64,000 nt of DNA from Antitrichia curtipendula. Taxonomy: Eukaryota; Streptophyta; Bryopsida; Hypnales; Leucodontaceae. This document shows, piece after piece, positions 12,796-24,739 of this stretch (position 1 is its first letter; the number at the start of each line of letters is the position of its first letter). The stretch covers positions 23,932,001 to 23,996,000 of the forward strand of contig OX579637.1 of NCBI GenBank assembly GCA_951230915.1. The letters are read 5' to 3'. Position numbers and translations under genes: made by a program. The notes beneath the pieces were generated by a model, which saw nothing but the letters and a program-made list of their open reading frames with translations, was not told where the DNA came from and ran no database searches.

Positions 12796-15160
12796 ATGAC
12801 GTCCGATGAAGAGTGGTGTGTACGCAGCCACGATTTCTCCAAGGATAACAAGCTTGACAGCCTCTTTCAGGTCAAGGACAAAGATTTCACTGACGATTAC
12901 CTAGTTCCGGCGTCGCCAACCTTGCCACAATCTAAACAAGCAAGGCTAGAAAAAAGTGACTTGGATAAGGAACTTGACAAGTTAGCTTCTTTGAAGAAGC
13001 ATCTTCCTCCACGCGCTGTTAGCGTACAAGACTTTCAGACAACCTATGGTTTGCCAAAAATAGGTAAAAACTCGCACAAACTCAAAGTTCCATTTGATCT
13101 TACGGAGACAGACCTCGTAGAAGTTTTTGGATCAGCGAAGGGGAGAAAAGGGAGGGCCGGGTATGCGTATTCCAAATGCAAGGATGCAGAAGTCCTTGCA
13201 AGAATCATTGAAATTTTCCCTCTTGTGTATTTAAAAGACTTGCTAAAGTCCAAAGTAATTGCCAAGCAGTTTGCTAGGGGTATTGTTATGGAGAAGCGCA
13301 AGAAGAAGCTAGTTAGTTGGGTGGAGTTTGCAGGGACTTCCAATCGAAATCAATGGAGCAAATGGTTGAAGAAGGTCGAGTTCTGTTTGGCGACCATTGG
13401 AAAAATCACTGGCTCCAACGACAAGGAGATTTACAAGGCAGAAGGCAAAAGGCATTGACGACCTTCTGCACGACTCCACTGCCGAACTTTGGAAGACCCC
13501 GCGGCAATTCGAAGAGAAGATGTACACTGGAGTACAGAATGTGCAAGAAGCACGAAATGTACGAGACAATATCGAATGTACCAAGAAGAATGTCGCCGAT
13601 TTCACGCGGCTATTAAATTTGGCAGAATTACAGCTGCATACTGTAACCTAAGACTTCATCGGCGTCCAAAGGGAGAAGGAGCAATTGTCTACGAAGGCAT
13701 CGCAAGAAGGAGTGCTTCGGCAAGTGGAAGCGAAGGTCAAAAAGTTGTTGACTGAGTACGAGGTGGAGGCTTCGACTTCAACGAACAAATTTGAGGCGTA
13801 CAGTGAGGTGGTGAAGGTCGCGCTTCTGGATTACCAAACAATTCTATTAGAATTCAAGGAATGCAATTCAAGATATGAATTACTTGAAAATAAATTGGGA
13901 TGCTCGAAGAGCCAATTTGATGCCCTATTGTTTCAAGTTACTTGTCTTAGAAGAGGTGAAACTGTTGTTTTTTTTAAAACCTAGACCTTCATGCTCTTTA
14001 TTTGACTCCAATATTGTTTGAGGGTTGAGTACCATTTCTTTGACGTCTTGTGCACTGTGCTTAAGCGGGATTCTCCTCAACGACATAGTCGTTTGCACAT
14101 GCGATCATGTCTACCACCCGTGATGCGTAGGGATTTGGTTTAGGGAATCCAGCATATGTGCGGATAACTCTTACCGTGCAACAGTGCATCCCTCGTGGTT
14201 CAACAACTTTGGATTCGACAAGTTGCATTTAGCTCTTGAATAGTTGGTACAATCTTTGAAGTTAGAAGAGGAGGAAGACAGTCTCATGGAAGCCTTGATA
14301 TCGAAAATTTTGGACTCCCATCCACATATTGGTGCGATTCTTCGCAGATTTCTCTCATGCAGCTGTCGAAACTTGTATATTATTCAGTATTAATTGTACA
14401 GAAGTCAGTACGCGACGTGAAGTGTGTATCATTAGATGAAATTGTAGAGTTCAGAGTTTCAGCTATTTAATTAGTACGCAACACTAGAAAACCATCACAT
14501 TACGTTACTTGACCTCTTCTTGTTTCTTTTTTTTTCAGATCCAGAGAAAGTATACCAAGAGCAATTGCAGGAATCCCAAATGTGCACATAGACACCTACT
14601 GTCACTTTTACAGAGACAGATCCCATGCACAGCGTTAGTGAGACTCTTATGTCACAAAGCCTGTGCAACGGCAGCGCTGCTGGTAGCAACCGAGGTCAAA
14701 GTAAGTCTATACAACGTCGTGTACCTTCTGTACTTGAGATTGTACGTCTTCAACTTCTTGCACTTCCGAGTCTACCGTCTATAGAGGAAGTCGACTCCCC
14801 AACAAATGATGAGGATCCTGTTATGTCTTGCAAGATCGAAACTGAGGCAGACCTGCATGAGCATATCAAAAATTGACAAAGGAAGAAGTGGATTATGAAA
14901 GACTACAGAAGTTGAAAGAAGAAGCTGCAGAATTAGAACGCCGCAAGAAGTTGAGAGAAGAAGCTAGGGCAGAGGGAGTGACTATGGCGGTGGTGAAGGT
15001 GCCTCAGTCCCCACCACTCCCTCCAATAGATAATAACAATGCAGTAACCAAGTGGAAGACCAGAAACATGACTGCGGAGGAATCAGCCAAAGAAGTAGAA
15101 GTAGAAAAGAAGAAATACAAGAAAACCAAGAAGAGTCACAGGATTACGCCGCTTGGTTAG
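12796..15160 (+). pseudogene. Damaged gene for an uncharacterised coiled-coil protein
   Basis: The reading frame opens at ATG 12796 with an acidic start (MTSDEEWCVRSHDFSKD). A charged region follows (SDLDKELDKLASLKKHLPP), then a compact stretch containing KVPFDLTETDLVEVFGSAKG. The frame breaks at an A4 run (13447-13450), where one base fewer would restore ...KGIDDLLHDSTAELWKTP. A long helical segment continues through a TAA at 13649-13651 to about 13950, ending at a plausible donor (AGAAGAG|GTGAAA). A further exon begins after TTTTTTTCAG near 14540 and contains a TAG at 14589-14591. The last exon (to 15160) is strongly helical and basic (EEAAELERRKKLREEARAE, KKYKKTKKSH). It is joined to the previous exon across an A5 run (14868-14872) that is one base short. 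I do not recognise the family. It could be a host gene with sequencing errors or a dying transposon accessory gene. Confidence 0.5.
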
Positions 15161-15495
15161 TGTCCACGTTGTATTTGGTTTAGTCTGCAGAAATATATGT
15201 ACACACTGTACTAAATCTGTATGCTTTGCCAATTGACACATTTAAAAAAAAATTACAGTGACATTTGACATACTGTTTTCCTGAAATTCTTTGTCCATGC
15301 TTACACCCTAAAACACCGTGTTTCCTAATTTGAAAATATCTGAAAACTAGTGAAGTGACTTCTTAGAGAATGTTCACATTATATGATTTGAGTAAGATGT
15401 ACTCTCATTATAAGGGTGAGGATGTTCACAATATGTGATTCAAATACTCATCATGAGGGTGAGGATGTTTAGAGAAGGGCTTGTTCCCATTTGAT

Positions 15496-15625
15496 CCTTC
15501 TTGTGTTCCTTCTTGTGCTCCTGCCTTCTTGTGCTCTTGCCTTCTCGTGCTCCTGTCTTTGAGCGAAGCCGTTTACTACATTGTGAGCCTTTTTGCACTC
15601 TTGACTTCTTGTGCTCTTGCCTTTG
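15496..15625. repeat. Imperfect tandem repeat of CTTCTTGTGCTC(C/T)TGC
   Basis: About five to seven imperfect 16-18-base units with the consensus CTTCTTGTGCTCTTGCC. ORFs through it on both strands are Ser/Cys/Leu-rich by-products and are not listed as genes. Confidence 0.7.
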
Positions 15626-15783
15626 GATGCTCTTGCGATCCACGACATTGGGTGTGTATTGTTTTCTGAAGCTTAGTAGAAGTTCTTCATTTTCAGTGGG
15701 TGTGGTACTATTTTGTATCTTGGATAATGTGCACCTCCTGTGCTTTGTGGATTACTTCTTTGTTTATTGTTGTTTTGGTGTAG

Positions 15784-16010
15784 GTAATGGCATTCATTTG
15801 TGGACACCCAGTGAATAAGCAAGAACTTTGCTTGTTCATGGCCATGGTTTTTGAGGAGGAGAGCAAGAGTTTGGGGCTTACACATCTCCGGATGCATCCT
15901 CTGGTAAGTCTTCTCCTGCGTAACCAATTTACATGGAATGCGGCAACCGATCAAACTGTCAACATAATTCTGCGGAGTTTGCACAATTACGAATGTCAGA
16001 TGTAGGCAGC
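15784..16010 (+). other. Candidate small exons following the coiled-coil gene
   Basis: After TTTGGTGTAG, a short open segment reads MAFICGHPVNKQELCLFMAM...LRMHPL and ends at a consensus donor (CTCTG|GTAAGT, near 15903). A second open stretch follows and then stops. Splice signals and codon content are reasonable. There is no recognisable domain, and it could be a 3' part of the gene starting at 12796. Confidence 0.3.
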
Positions 16011-16079
16011 TGGAGTGAAGGCAGCGGGAGAAAACACCAACAACAACTCGGTCCCTGGGCCTATGGTGGGAAAAAAAAG

Positions 16080-16745
16080 CAACGACTTGCACTAAAGTCT
16101 TTGCAATTCCAGCATCATGTACTAAATTAGTAGTTTTATATTTGGAATGCTCGTTTTTTTTTCCTTCATGACCACAGGCTGGTACGATTTTGCATCGGCG
16201 CCCTTCAATTAGTGTGCACTTGGTGAATTTTGCAAAGTTGTTCTGTACCATTTAGTACAATATGTATGAACTCGTACAACGTAAAACATTGAATTTTTCT
16301 TATTTATTGTAGTAGTTATCCCTTTTTTTGAGGCCTTCTTACATTAAAAACGCTTCTCGACTTGCATTTGCGTATGTTTTGGGTATTTTATAAATTTTCT
16401 TGTTCAAAAATGTGTAATGTGTTTCGGAGGCTTTAATTCCATTATGTGCAATAACACAGCAAAAGACCACAAACATGACTGCGGAGGAATTAGTGGAATA
16501 AGTAGAAGAAAGTTAAGAAAAACAGAAAGAGTCTAAGGATTCTAGACTCCAACATCGTGTACCGAATTGTTTTTGTACTCCAGCATCGTCTGCCTAATGC
16601 TAAATTAACTGATTTTTATTTGGAATCCTACCTTTTCCCTTCTTTTTGTGAGCGCAGGCTGGAATGGTCTGACACCATCGGCCTTCAAATACTGTGCACT
16701 CCCACAGTTTGCAAAGTGTTTGTGCTTTAAGTTCCAGTTTCTACA
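16080..16745. repeat. Duplicated 3'-gene debris
   Basis: Segment 16085-16260 recurs diverged at about 16545-16745. Shared words include CCAGCATCRT, TTTATTTGGAATSCT, CAGGCTGG and CATCGGCGCCCTTCAA / CATCGGCCTTCAAATACTGTGCACT, then TTTGCAAAG. Separately, 16470-16545 (ACATGACTGCGGAGGAATTAG...AGAGTC) is a decayed copy of 15065-15140 (ACATGACTGCGGAGGAATCAG...) from the last exon of the coiled-coil gene, now with in-frame stops. Confidence 0.65.
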
Positions 16746-17021
16746 TTGCATAACGTGTTCTACACAAGAAACTTGTGTTCTATATTTGGTTGCGAATCTC
16801 AGGTTGTACATAAGCGTATACGTTGTGCCTCGGCAACCAATAACCAACCACCACTGTCGTGTCTAAATAGAGATTCATCGCCTTCCACGCACTCCAAAAA
16901 CAGACGGACCTTTTGTCATGTCAGCACGAAAAGCTTGGCATCCCATGTGCACAAAAACACAATTTTCGTCTTTACAAAAATACTAGTTCCCAGTTTATTT
17001 TTAGTTCCAAAAAAAAAGCCC

Positions 17022-17072
17022 TGAACCCTAAATCCTAAACCTAACCTAAATTCTAAACTCTAAACCCTTAAA
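17022..17072. repeat. Interstitial telomere-like tract (CCCTAAA orientation)
   Basis: CCCTGAACCCTAAATCCTAAACC and neighbouring degenerate CCTAAA units, about six imperfect copies, in a non-coding stretch. Confidence 0.65.
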
Positions 17073-17394
17073 TCTTTATTTTGTCTCAAAGTTATTTTCA
17101 AAAGAACATGAGTGCATACAATGAGTCATTCTTGTTTTAAGTAATGTTTTGTTGATAAAAACATAGAAAGATATGTGTCATTCGAAATGGTTGAGAATTT
17201 GAGCTTTACAATAATAAACATACTTCATTCATCATTTAATGTAAATATTTTAAATGTAACATATCTTAAATGTAACATATCTGGATGTTATATTGGACAT
17301 GATTATTGACAAAAAAATACAATTTGTTTTTTTTTACATCACCTAGAATCCGTTTGAAAAAATTTCAAAACGGCACCTAAAATGCGGGTTTCTT

Positions 17395-17808
17395 ATAGTG
17401 CCGGTATCGGTCATCCATGTAGTCCTCCACCACGTATCCGTCCTTGGTGTTGACTGCTCCCCGGAACTTGCCCCGGATGTACTCGTCCTTCCGGGTAGCC
17501 ATCATGTGACCTCCTAACCAGAACTTGTACACCTCTCTCCATATCTCTTCCGTCTAGTTGTCCGGAACACATCTAAGCGTGTTGTCAAACTGGTTTGACA
17601 ACTTCCCTTGGATTTCTCTCACCATCCGCTCATTTTTTAATCCCCAGAATTTATCAAGTAGACCTTGACATCCCATTCGGGTGAGATCCGTCTTCAGCAT
17701 CTCCGTCTCTTGTTCCGTTGCGGGAAGGACCAAAACGACCTTCTGGAGTTTAACTGGAACTGTGGCTGATGTGGATGCCCCTGCATTATGCTTCCTAAGC
17801 TGCTGCAT
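17395..17808 (-). pseudogene. Fragment of a repetitive protein family of unknown function
   Basis: The minus strand reads VLVLPATEQETEMLKTDLTR, MGCQGLLDKFW, then ...TLRCVPDN, a TAG at 17554-17556, and continues in frame with TEEIWREVYKFWLGGHMMA and DGYVVEDYMDDRYRH before ending near 17395. I associate the pattern GCQGLL...CVP.NW..E.W..VY.F with a highly repeated, probably transposon-borne protein family in early-diverging land plants (recollection, not checked). In that pattern the stop replaces a tryptophan codon, consistent with TGG to TAG. Only a middle portion is present. Confidence 0.45.
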
Positions 17809-18985
17809 ACATACAGACTAGTTTTGACCGAATCCTTTCCGATTCTACCTCACCCACTCCTAGCCGCACGTCCCATCCTTACTTTCTCTCTCCGATCTCA
17901 ACCGGAAACCCACACAAGCTAGTACGCGCCCAAAAGTCTACCTTGCAGCACACTTCTAACATGCGCCTGCTCTTTGCAACACTCACACACTTCCAACATA
18001 CCAAGCTAAAAACGCGGAGCGCGAAGAAAACACTCTCGCCACATGGAGTTTGGAAAAGGGGCACAACCAAAATGGTCTTGCCATTTTATAGTGTCATGAC
18101 CTAAAAGTAGTCATGATGACTTTTACCGGTCCGGTCCCACCATTTTGTTCTAACCCTAATCCGATCCTCTACTGTTCTGGATATTGTTCCGTTCCTGGGT
18201 ACTGATACATGGACCGGATTAGATCCAATTTATTCTGTTACTTTAATGCCCTTGTTTATTTTTTGTTTATTTTGTTTCTAAACAGAATCCGGATACTAAT
18301 TGATAGTTTCTGTTCCATCTTCTAGATAAGCATAAAAAAACCAAAATTTTTGGTTGTGACAGTACTTCATGTTTAGAATGGTCTTTGTAATTGTACTTGT
18401 TGTAGTATAGTTTGTATTATTTGTATAATGTTCCATGTTGTATGCACTTAGGCAATCGTTGTAGTACTCCAGGTAATTTTGTGCCTACCTGGATTGTATA
18501 CTTTGAACCTTGAGTATGTACGAATTTGAAGTTGTACCTTTTCTGTTATGTACCTTGTTTGTATGTTAAGGCCCGAATTTAGGACATAACCTTCTTCACT
18601 CAATTGTAGATTGTGTTCTAGTGCATAGCTTGGTTCATTGGATGGAGAAGGAGGGAGAGGAAATTCTGGCGTATGTAGGGCTCCCATCGGCAAACCGAGT
18701 ATTGAGTCTAGGATGCTGCAACTGGCTAAGGCAGCATCAGTACTACCTCGATATTGTTTCTTTATCTTCCAGTCGATTCTTTGTTGCTTTCATATTTGTG
18801 TACATCCTGCAATACGTAGCGTATTGGACGTATTTTGTTTACCGAATGTTGTGTTGGAATGTAGGACGGAAGCAGAGGCACTTCCATTCACATCGGCCAC
18901 TGCTAGAAAGAGAGGGGATCACGTATTGGTGCAGGGCTATTCTGAATCCTTCTGTATTGGCTGTGAGGAATGTACTAGGGCAACT

Positions 18986-19810
18986 ATGGCCGAGGTGACT
19001 GACTACGTACTAGCGAGTGTTTCATGTACGGGTGCTGGAGAATCTGATGCTCCTAAAGCTGTAAGTGAACAAGCCATAGTCAACATCGGTGACAAATCCA
19101 TCGTCACTGTTGCTGAAGAATCCACCGTCACCGATGCTGAAGAATCCACCATTGACGTGGCTGAAGAATCCACCTTTGACGCGGCTGATAAGGCAATGGT
19201 GGCTGAGGTCGTCACCATTGCTCCGCAGCCCTTTGTGGTTGAAGCCGTTGCTGAGGACGTCATCGTTGCTCCGCAGCTCCCTGTGGTTGAAGCCATTGCT
19301 GATGAAGCTGTTGCTCCACAGCCCCCAGTGGTTGAAGTCGTGGCTGAGGACGTCACCATTGCTCCAAAGCCCCTCATGGTTGAAGCCGTGTCTGATGATG
19401 CCCATGTCACTGTTGCGGGTGCTACAGAAGCCGTTGTGGAGACAATTGGTGAAGCTGAAGGCATTGGTGAAGTTGGGGGGAGGTAGGACACTTGTACCGG
19501 AGAGGGACTGGATGTAGAAGCTAGCGAGGGCGAGGAAGGCCAAGCTAGGGTTGCTGAACCGGGACAAACAACAAGAGCCGGGTATTATGTTCTTTGTCAT
19601 TATTTCTAGCCTATTTATGTCCACAACATACTTGCAAAATGTACCAATGTTAACACACATGTGTTTTCTATGGAATTTAGGAAGAAGAGGCGAAAGGCTC
19701 AAGACACAGGGAAGCCAAAAAGGCGTAAAAAAACCAAGCAGAGTAGACCCAAAGTGAGCAAATCAGCACCAGTGAATTGGGCCAGGAGTCCACCTCGTCA
19801 CCACTTGTAA
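18986..19810 (+). CDS. 208-residue protein with acidic Val/Glu repeats and a basic tail
   Basis: The gene can be drawn as two exons, 18986-19482 and 19681-19810. The donor (AG|GTAGGA) and acceptor (GGAATTTAG|GAAG) keep phase exactly: 497+130 nt is 209 codons including TAA. The N-terminal half contains short AEEST(V/I/F)-type repeats. Then come four 15-16-residue repeats (IAPQPFVVEAVAED, VAPQLPVVEAIADE and so on), encoded by tandem DNA units of 45-48 bases starting near 19221, 19269, 19314 and 19362. The second exon is very basic, with KKRRKAQDTGKPKRRKKTK, a likely bipartite nuclear localisation signal. An in-frame upstream start near 18638 is possible but reads through sequence without coding character. 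It sits about 140 bases before the SET-domain exons on the same strand; it might be an upstream part of that transcript, but the TAA at 19808 argues for a separate gene. Function unknown. Confidence 0.55.
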
Positions 19811-19951
19811 TTCATAATTTAAAGTTCCATTTCTCTCTAACGAGCTCACATATTTTTGAAGTTGCATTGCTGTCCATAGGAACAATTTTGGTATGATACT
19901 ATTTTTGAAGTTGCCTTTTTGTCCATAGGAACAATTTTGGTTTGACACAAG

Positions 19952-21273
19952 CGACTTGTCCAATGGATTAGAAAGAGTCCCAATCACGGTATTTGTTCTG
20001 AGTATGGGATTCCGTGCTTTAGAGGAATTTACTTACTGTTCTCAGTCCAAGCTATCTACAATTGCATCAAAGAGTTTGGCTAAAGTGAAGATGGATTTCC
20101 CCATTTTTTGGCAATGTGGTGAGCGTAATTGTCATGGGCATGCATGCTGTTGTCAGGTGAAAAAACTTTTGTGCTTGGCGTCTAACAAACGAGGGCGTCT
20201 ACGGAGTTCCATCCTAAAACATGTCAATATTTCTTGAATTGAGAGGACAACGCTAATTTCATTGCGGTTTAGGGTTTTTTTCTCTACCTCTTGCAACCAT
20301 TCAATTTCATTCTTCTCTGTACCAACATGTGTTTTGTACTGATTTGTACAGAAAATACTAACTGTGTACTGTTTAGTACGCTTGTAGGTGTCGATGGAAG
20401 AGACGTCATTCTGCACTGTACAATGTTGTCAAGAGCCGGGTTTTGCATGTCCTGGTCATACAAACCGAATTTTTCTTGAAGAATGCAACAACTCTTGCAA
20501 CTGCAATAGTTCTTGCGGCAATAGAGTGGTTCAGAGAGGATTACGCATTCCCATAGAGGTTTTTTGGACTGGAGCGAAGGGCTGGGGAATGCGTGCAAAG
20601 CAGAGAATTTGGAAGGATACTTTTGTCTTTGAATATGTAGGAGAGATTGTTACAAATGCTGAGCTCATGCAACGGAGAGCTTTGGGAGAAATGGAGAAAT
20701 TGGAGGCATTCACGCTAGTATTGGACGCTGATTGGATATCCGAGCAGGAGGTTATTGATGATGTGCCATTGTGCATAGATAGCACTGTCATGGGAAATGT
20801 CAGTCGCTTTCTAAACCACAGGTATTTTCTTGGACTTGTGCCTTGTGATTTTAATAATGTACAGTCGATTTGTACTGATTTATACAAAAGATATTGACTG
20901 TGTACTAGTTTGTTAAATCGAAAGCTTTGTTGATGATACTTGTGCTATGTCCATTTTTAATGTCAGTGTTGCCTGTTTTTGTAGATGTGAAGATGCCAAC
21001 CTCATTGATGTGCCCGTCAAAGTAGGTGACGAGGACCCAAGACTCTACCATGTTGCATTCTTTGCACAAGAAGACATTCCAGTGTTTGAAGAGCTCACTT
21101 GGGATTATGGTTGTACTTTTCATAAGCCACAAGTTGATATTGTAGATCATGTTATTCCGTTCTATTGTAAATGTGGTAGCACTCACTGCCGTGACATAGT
21201 AATTGACGGTTCCCTACTTCATCACATCACCAATCTCTTGCCGAATGACCAAACATGTGGAAACATGCCGTAG
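19952..21273 (+). CDS. SUVR-type SET-domain histone methyltransferase (3' exons)
   Basis: Exons: about 19952-20156, 20388-20821 and 20985-21273; phases agree (0, then a split Arg codon AG|A). The first holds DLSNGLERVPI and FTYCSQSK followed by Cys-rich CGERNCHGHACCCQ, the pre-SET start. The second continues the pre-SET (CTVQCCQEPGF, ECNNSCNCNSSCGNRVVQRG) into the SET core (KGWGMRAKQRIWKDTFVFEY, VGEIVTN, LDADW, GNVSRFLNHR). The third has CEDANLIDVPV, YHVAFF, FEELTWDYG and the post-SET CKCGSTHCRD, then TAG. The cofactor/active-site motifs NHRC and the Tyr of WDYG are present. The closest recognised family is plant SUVR1/2/4, which methylate histone H3 Lys9 or assist silencing; assignment is from motif memory. 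The N-terminal WIYLD region of SUVRs is not found here, so 5' exons lie upstream or are missing. No stop interrupts these exons. Confidence 0.82.
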
Positions 21274-22574
21274 CTTTCATTGCGGAGAATCTACTTTGGT
21301 GGATTCTGACAAAATTAACCAGTGTTAGGTGGGTATTTGAAACTTATGAAACTTCTGTTGCAATGCAATATTCACAGCAGTCTCATATGTCTTGGTAGCC
21401 ACCCAACACATGTTAATATTTGTGGTACTTGAGGAAGGCAGCAACGTTCAACACATGTTAATTTGTGGTACTTGAGGAAGGCAACAACATTTAAAAACAA
21501 AGGTACACTGCCATGGTATATCTGGTACATCGTTTGGTACCTCTTTGCATAGTTCATAGGTTTTGTACCTAATTATACAAAGAAACAATTTCCATATATA
21601 AGTTGCAAACTATCAGAAGAACGCAAACCCGTGGATTATGTATATTTACTGATGAAAATAAATGATCAAAGGTAGGAAATGCATGAATTTAGTAAAAGCT
21701 GAGAAATGACCATGCACTCTGTGAACTAATTGTGCCACAACTTTTGTCAGGTTGTACTTAAAGAAAAAACCTGCGGTAAACCCGAAATATGAAGGCTAAA
21801 GATTGAATTGACGGTGACTTGTTCTACCTTCCACACATAGTACACCAAAAACTGATACTAGTGAGAAGACTACATCTTCAGCGCTGCACCCCCTGGAATA
21901 CAGCGTCCATGATAGCTTGCTGTCCATCAAAATACGGTTAGAAATTTGTTACCGAGTGGATCCTTTACTGATAGAACTGATAGAAAAAAAACCCTAAGGC
22001 ACCCTCAGGCAGCTGGATGGTTGAAACAAGCAAAAGAGAAAGTAAACGCCAGAGGTTAATGAAAACAAAGAACAAATAGCACAAGCAAATATAGTTGCGG
22101 GTGGGTATGGATAGTGCAGCAGAGTACGGTGTGCAAGTGATGGGGAAGTATTGTTGCTCCACGTTGTCGTTGAAATTGGACCCTGAAAACCCCAGCTTGA
22201 TGGGTCAATCCATAGCTTGGCTCGTCCCTCTTATCAAATTGGACTTGTGTACACAACTCCATAGTCCTGAATTTGTAATTTGCAGCTGCGTTCCAATCCA
22301 GTTTATCGGCATCTATCCAATGGCAGAGCAAAGAAGAAAGTGATCAATATTTTGATACTAAAGGTACCACAAATATGACTGTAAGTACACAAAATCAGAA
22401 ATGTACAGTTTTTGTATTCTATAGTAAGCTATTCTGACAGTATAAAATACAATGGTTACTTATGTAAATGAAAGATGATTGTTCCATAAGGATTGATTAG
22501 TAGTAACATAAGTACTGTAAGTGTATTTGTAAGTACACAGACTACAAACACTACGATTTCTGAACTCAACTTAA

Positions 22575-22875
22575 TTTGAGAACTATAAACCCTGCACCCT
22601 GGTTTCAATTAGTACGGTTAGGACTATTGAAACCATAGGATGGTACTGTAGCACTTTACAAACATTCCTTTCATTCACTGCTATCAATACAAATGCAGCT
22701 GTCTTAGTACAAACAGTAAGTTCATTACATTCCTTCAGCGAAATGTGGTTCGAGAACTCTGAACCCTGTACCTTGGTAACAATTGATACAGTCCGTAATT
22801 CTTGAACCATAAGATGGTAGTGCAGCACTGTACAAGAATTCCTTTCCTAAAACCGATGTCGGTACGAATGCCTCA
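22575..22875. repeat. Tandem duplication, 174-bp unit
   Basis: GAGAACTATAAACCCTGCACC...CCATAGGATGGTACTGTAGCACT (from 22578) recurs as GAGAACTCTGAACCCTGTACC...CCATAAGATGGTAGTGCAGCACT (from 22752). Both copies end at TTTACAAACATTCCTTT / TGTACAAGAATTCCTTT. No protein is supported. Confidence 0.8.
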
Positions 22876-24584
22876 GTCCCAATACAAGTGGTACCTCTTG
22901 TACAAAATAAGTACATAAACTAATGCAAAAATTGATTATGTATTAGGTGATGAGGTAACTTACAGAGTGCCTTTGCAGATAGTACGTCCTAAACCTAGCC
23001 TCTAGTCTTGCCAATGTACAAAAGGTGGGTGCTTGAAATACAAAGCGTCCAATGTACGACTTGAAGGATGCAACTAAATCCGAACAATACACTCATTTTC
23101 TAAGAGTCAAACAAACCTTTTGAGAGGTAAGTTGAAATTTTAGTCTTGTGCAATTAGAAGTAAAGTACGTATACAAACCTTCAAATACTTTGATTCACTG
23201 AATTAGACAATGAAGTTGGGGCTTCTGCTGTCACTGACCGCTCAAACAACGCCTTGCTGCTCCTCACGACAGTAGTACTACAAATTCCTAGATAATACGC
23301 AATGTCACCTTGCTTGGAAGTCGGAGTTTCGGAGATATAGGATCCACCCGTCGAAGTGTCCGTCGAAGTAACCAAAGACTCAAACACACAATGTAAAGAA
23401 CAATGTCGAGTACTACAAAATGGGAAGTAAGTCGTGATGCACTCTTGAACTAGGCTAGAGGTACGAAACAGAAAATAATCTATAATACACTGTTGAACAA
23501 GTGTGCAACTAGTCACTGCAGGGTTAGAAATCCTCAGAGCGCAAAATGAGCTAGTAGAAGACAAATTAAAAACGAGGATGCAAACACCACTATGGCAGTA
23601 GAACCCATACCTCTGCACCTCGGCTAGCAACATAGAGCAAAATGGCACATTAAGCAAAGCGAAGTACAAGAAGGCGACGAGGCCGTATGACGGAGCATGT
23701 CTATTTGCGGGGCTTCCGATGTGCCAACCAATCAAACAAGCAAAGGAAAAGCGGGTCTGTTTCATCACTTTGCAGAAGCCTTCCGTAGAATCCACGGCAC
23801 CTTCCAAGATGGTTCGGTTCGATACGATGAACAAGAACAAACTTGTACAAATTTTGTACAATGAGTACGTAGTTTTACAAAATGAACGAAACTGTGGACG
23901 GAGAGAAGTTCCGTAAGCTGAATTGAAACAGAAGTTTCCAAAATTAAAGATCATTGCTAAATTGATAACTAAAACTTTTCAGAGTACTCAATCACAGGTA
24001 TAAATTTTTCTTAGAATGCGTAAATAGCAGGTAGTGCACCAACTTCTTTGAGACCAAGATCTGGACTTAATAGTTTTTCTTCAACCCTGAACAATCTATT
24101 CAAATGACAAAACTCGCAATAGATATAATAAAAAGAGATGTGTAAAATGTATTGACACATCAATAGAATACACTTGTCGATTTCGCCCAACAAGTTCAGC
24201 AACCCGCTCGATTGTTAGTTCTCCCTCCGACACACCGAAACCATGTTTGTGTACATATGAGGCATGAATAGAGACATGAGCGTAACCTAAATATGAGACC
24301 TCCTGCTAAACCGCAGTTGAAATTGACAATGAAGAGTCATGGTCCTTGTATTGAGAGCAATTAAAGAGAAGTCCAGAATGGAGAGAACGCATCAAACACA
24401 ACAGCAGATTCCGTGATAACCTATTACAAATTACTTTGAACGACAGTTGAAGGCCAAAAAACCTCTTGTATTTCCAATCCCTGTTGAATGCAGATCCTTG
24501 CTCCATCACCACACCGTATGGAAAAAAATAACAGAGTACAAAATTGTACAACACGTATCAAATTGTACATAAAGTATGACTTTG

Positions 24585-24670
24585 TATAGAATGTATTTCT
24601 TACTACTTACAGAAAGTAAAGTTCTGCACAGTTTCCAGAACGTGCATAGCAAAATTCAGTGTAGCGAGAT
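24585..24670 (-). repeat. Diverged copy of an exon-like segment (also at 28985-29062)
   Basis: TACTTACAGAAAGTAAAGTTCTGCACAGTTTCCAGAACG here matches GTACTTACAAGAAGTAAATTCTCCACAGTTTCTAGACCG near 28992, and both continue into AGCAAAATTCAGTG / AGTAAAATTCAGTG. Read on the minus strand, each has an open segment (LNFAMHVLETVQNF here) ending at a consensus donor TGTAAGTA. This suggests a duplicated exon. Confidence 0.6.
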
Positions 24671-24739
24671 CCTTGACGGTACTAACTATACAATTTGGTT
24701 CAAGTCTAAGTAACTCTGGACCTAAACATCGAAAAGGTT

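Noticed and set aside
15673..16251. 192-codon minus-strand ORF
   Set aside because: Opposes the better exon signals on the plus strand and shows no domain.
22056..22331. Minus-strand ORF with WIDADKLDWNAAANYKFR
   Set aside because: The first 35 residues look exon-like, but there is no domain or consistent splice model. Left out as a gene.
23181..23954. 257-codon minus-strand ORF
   Set aside because: Cys/Ser/Phe-rich with no motif. Its 5' half lies in GTACAA-rich intron-like sequence, and overlapping plus-strand ORFs are equally open. Probably chance; a short exon near 23.2-23.4 kb cannot be excluded.
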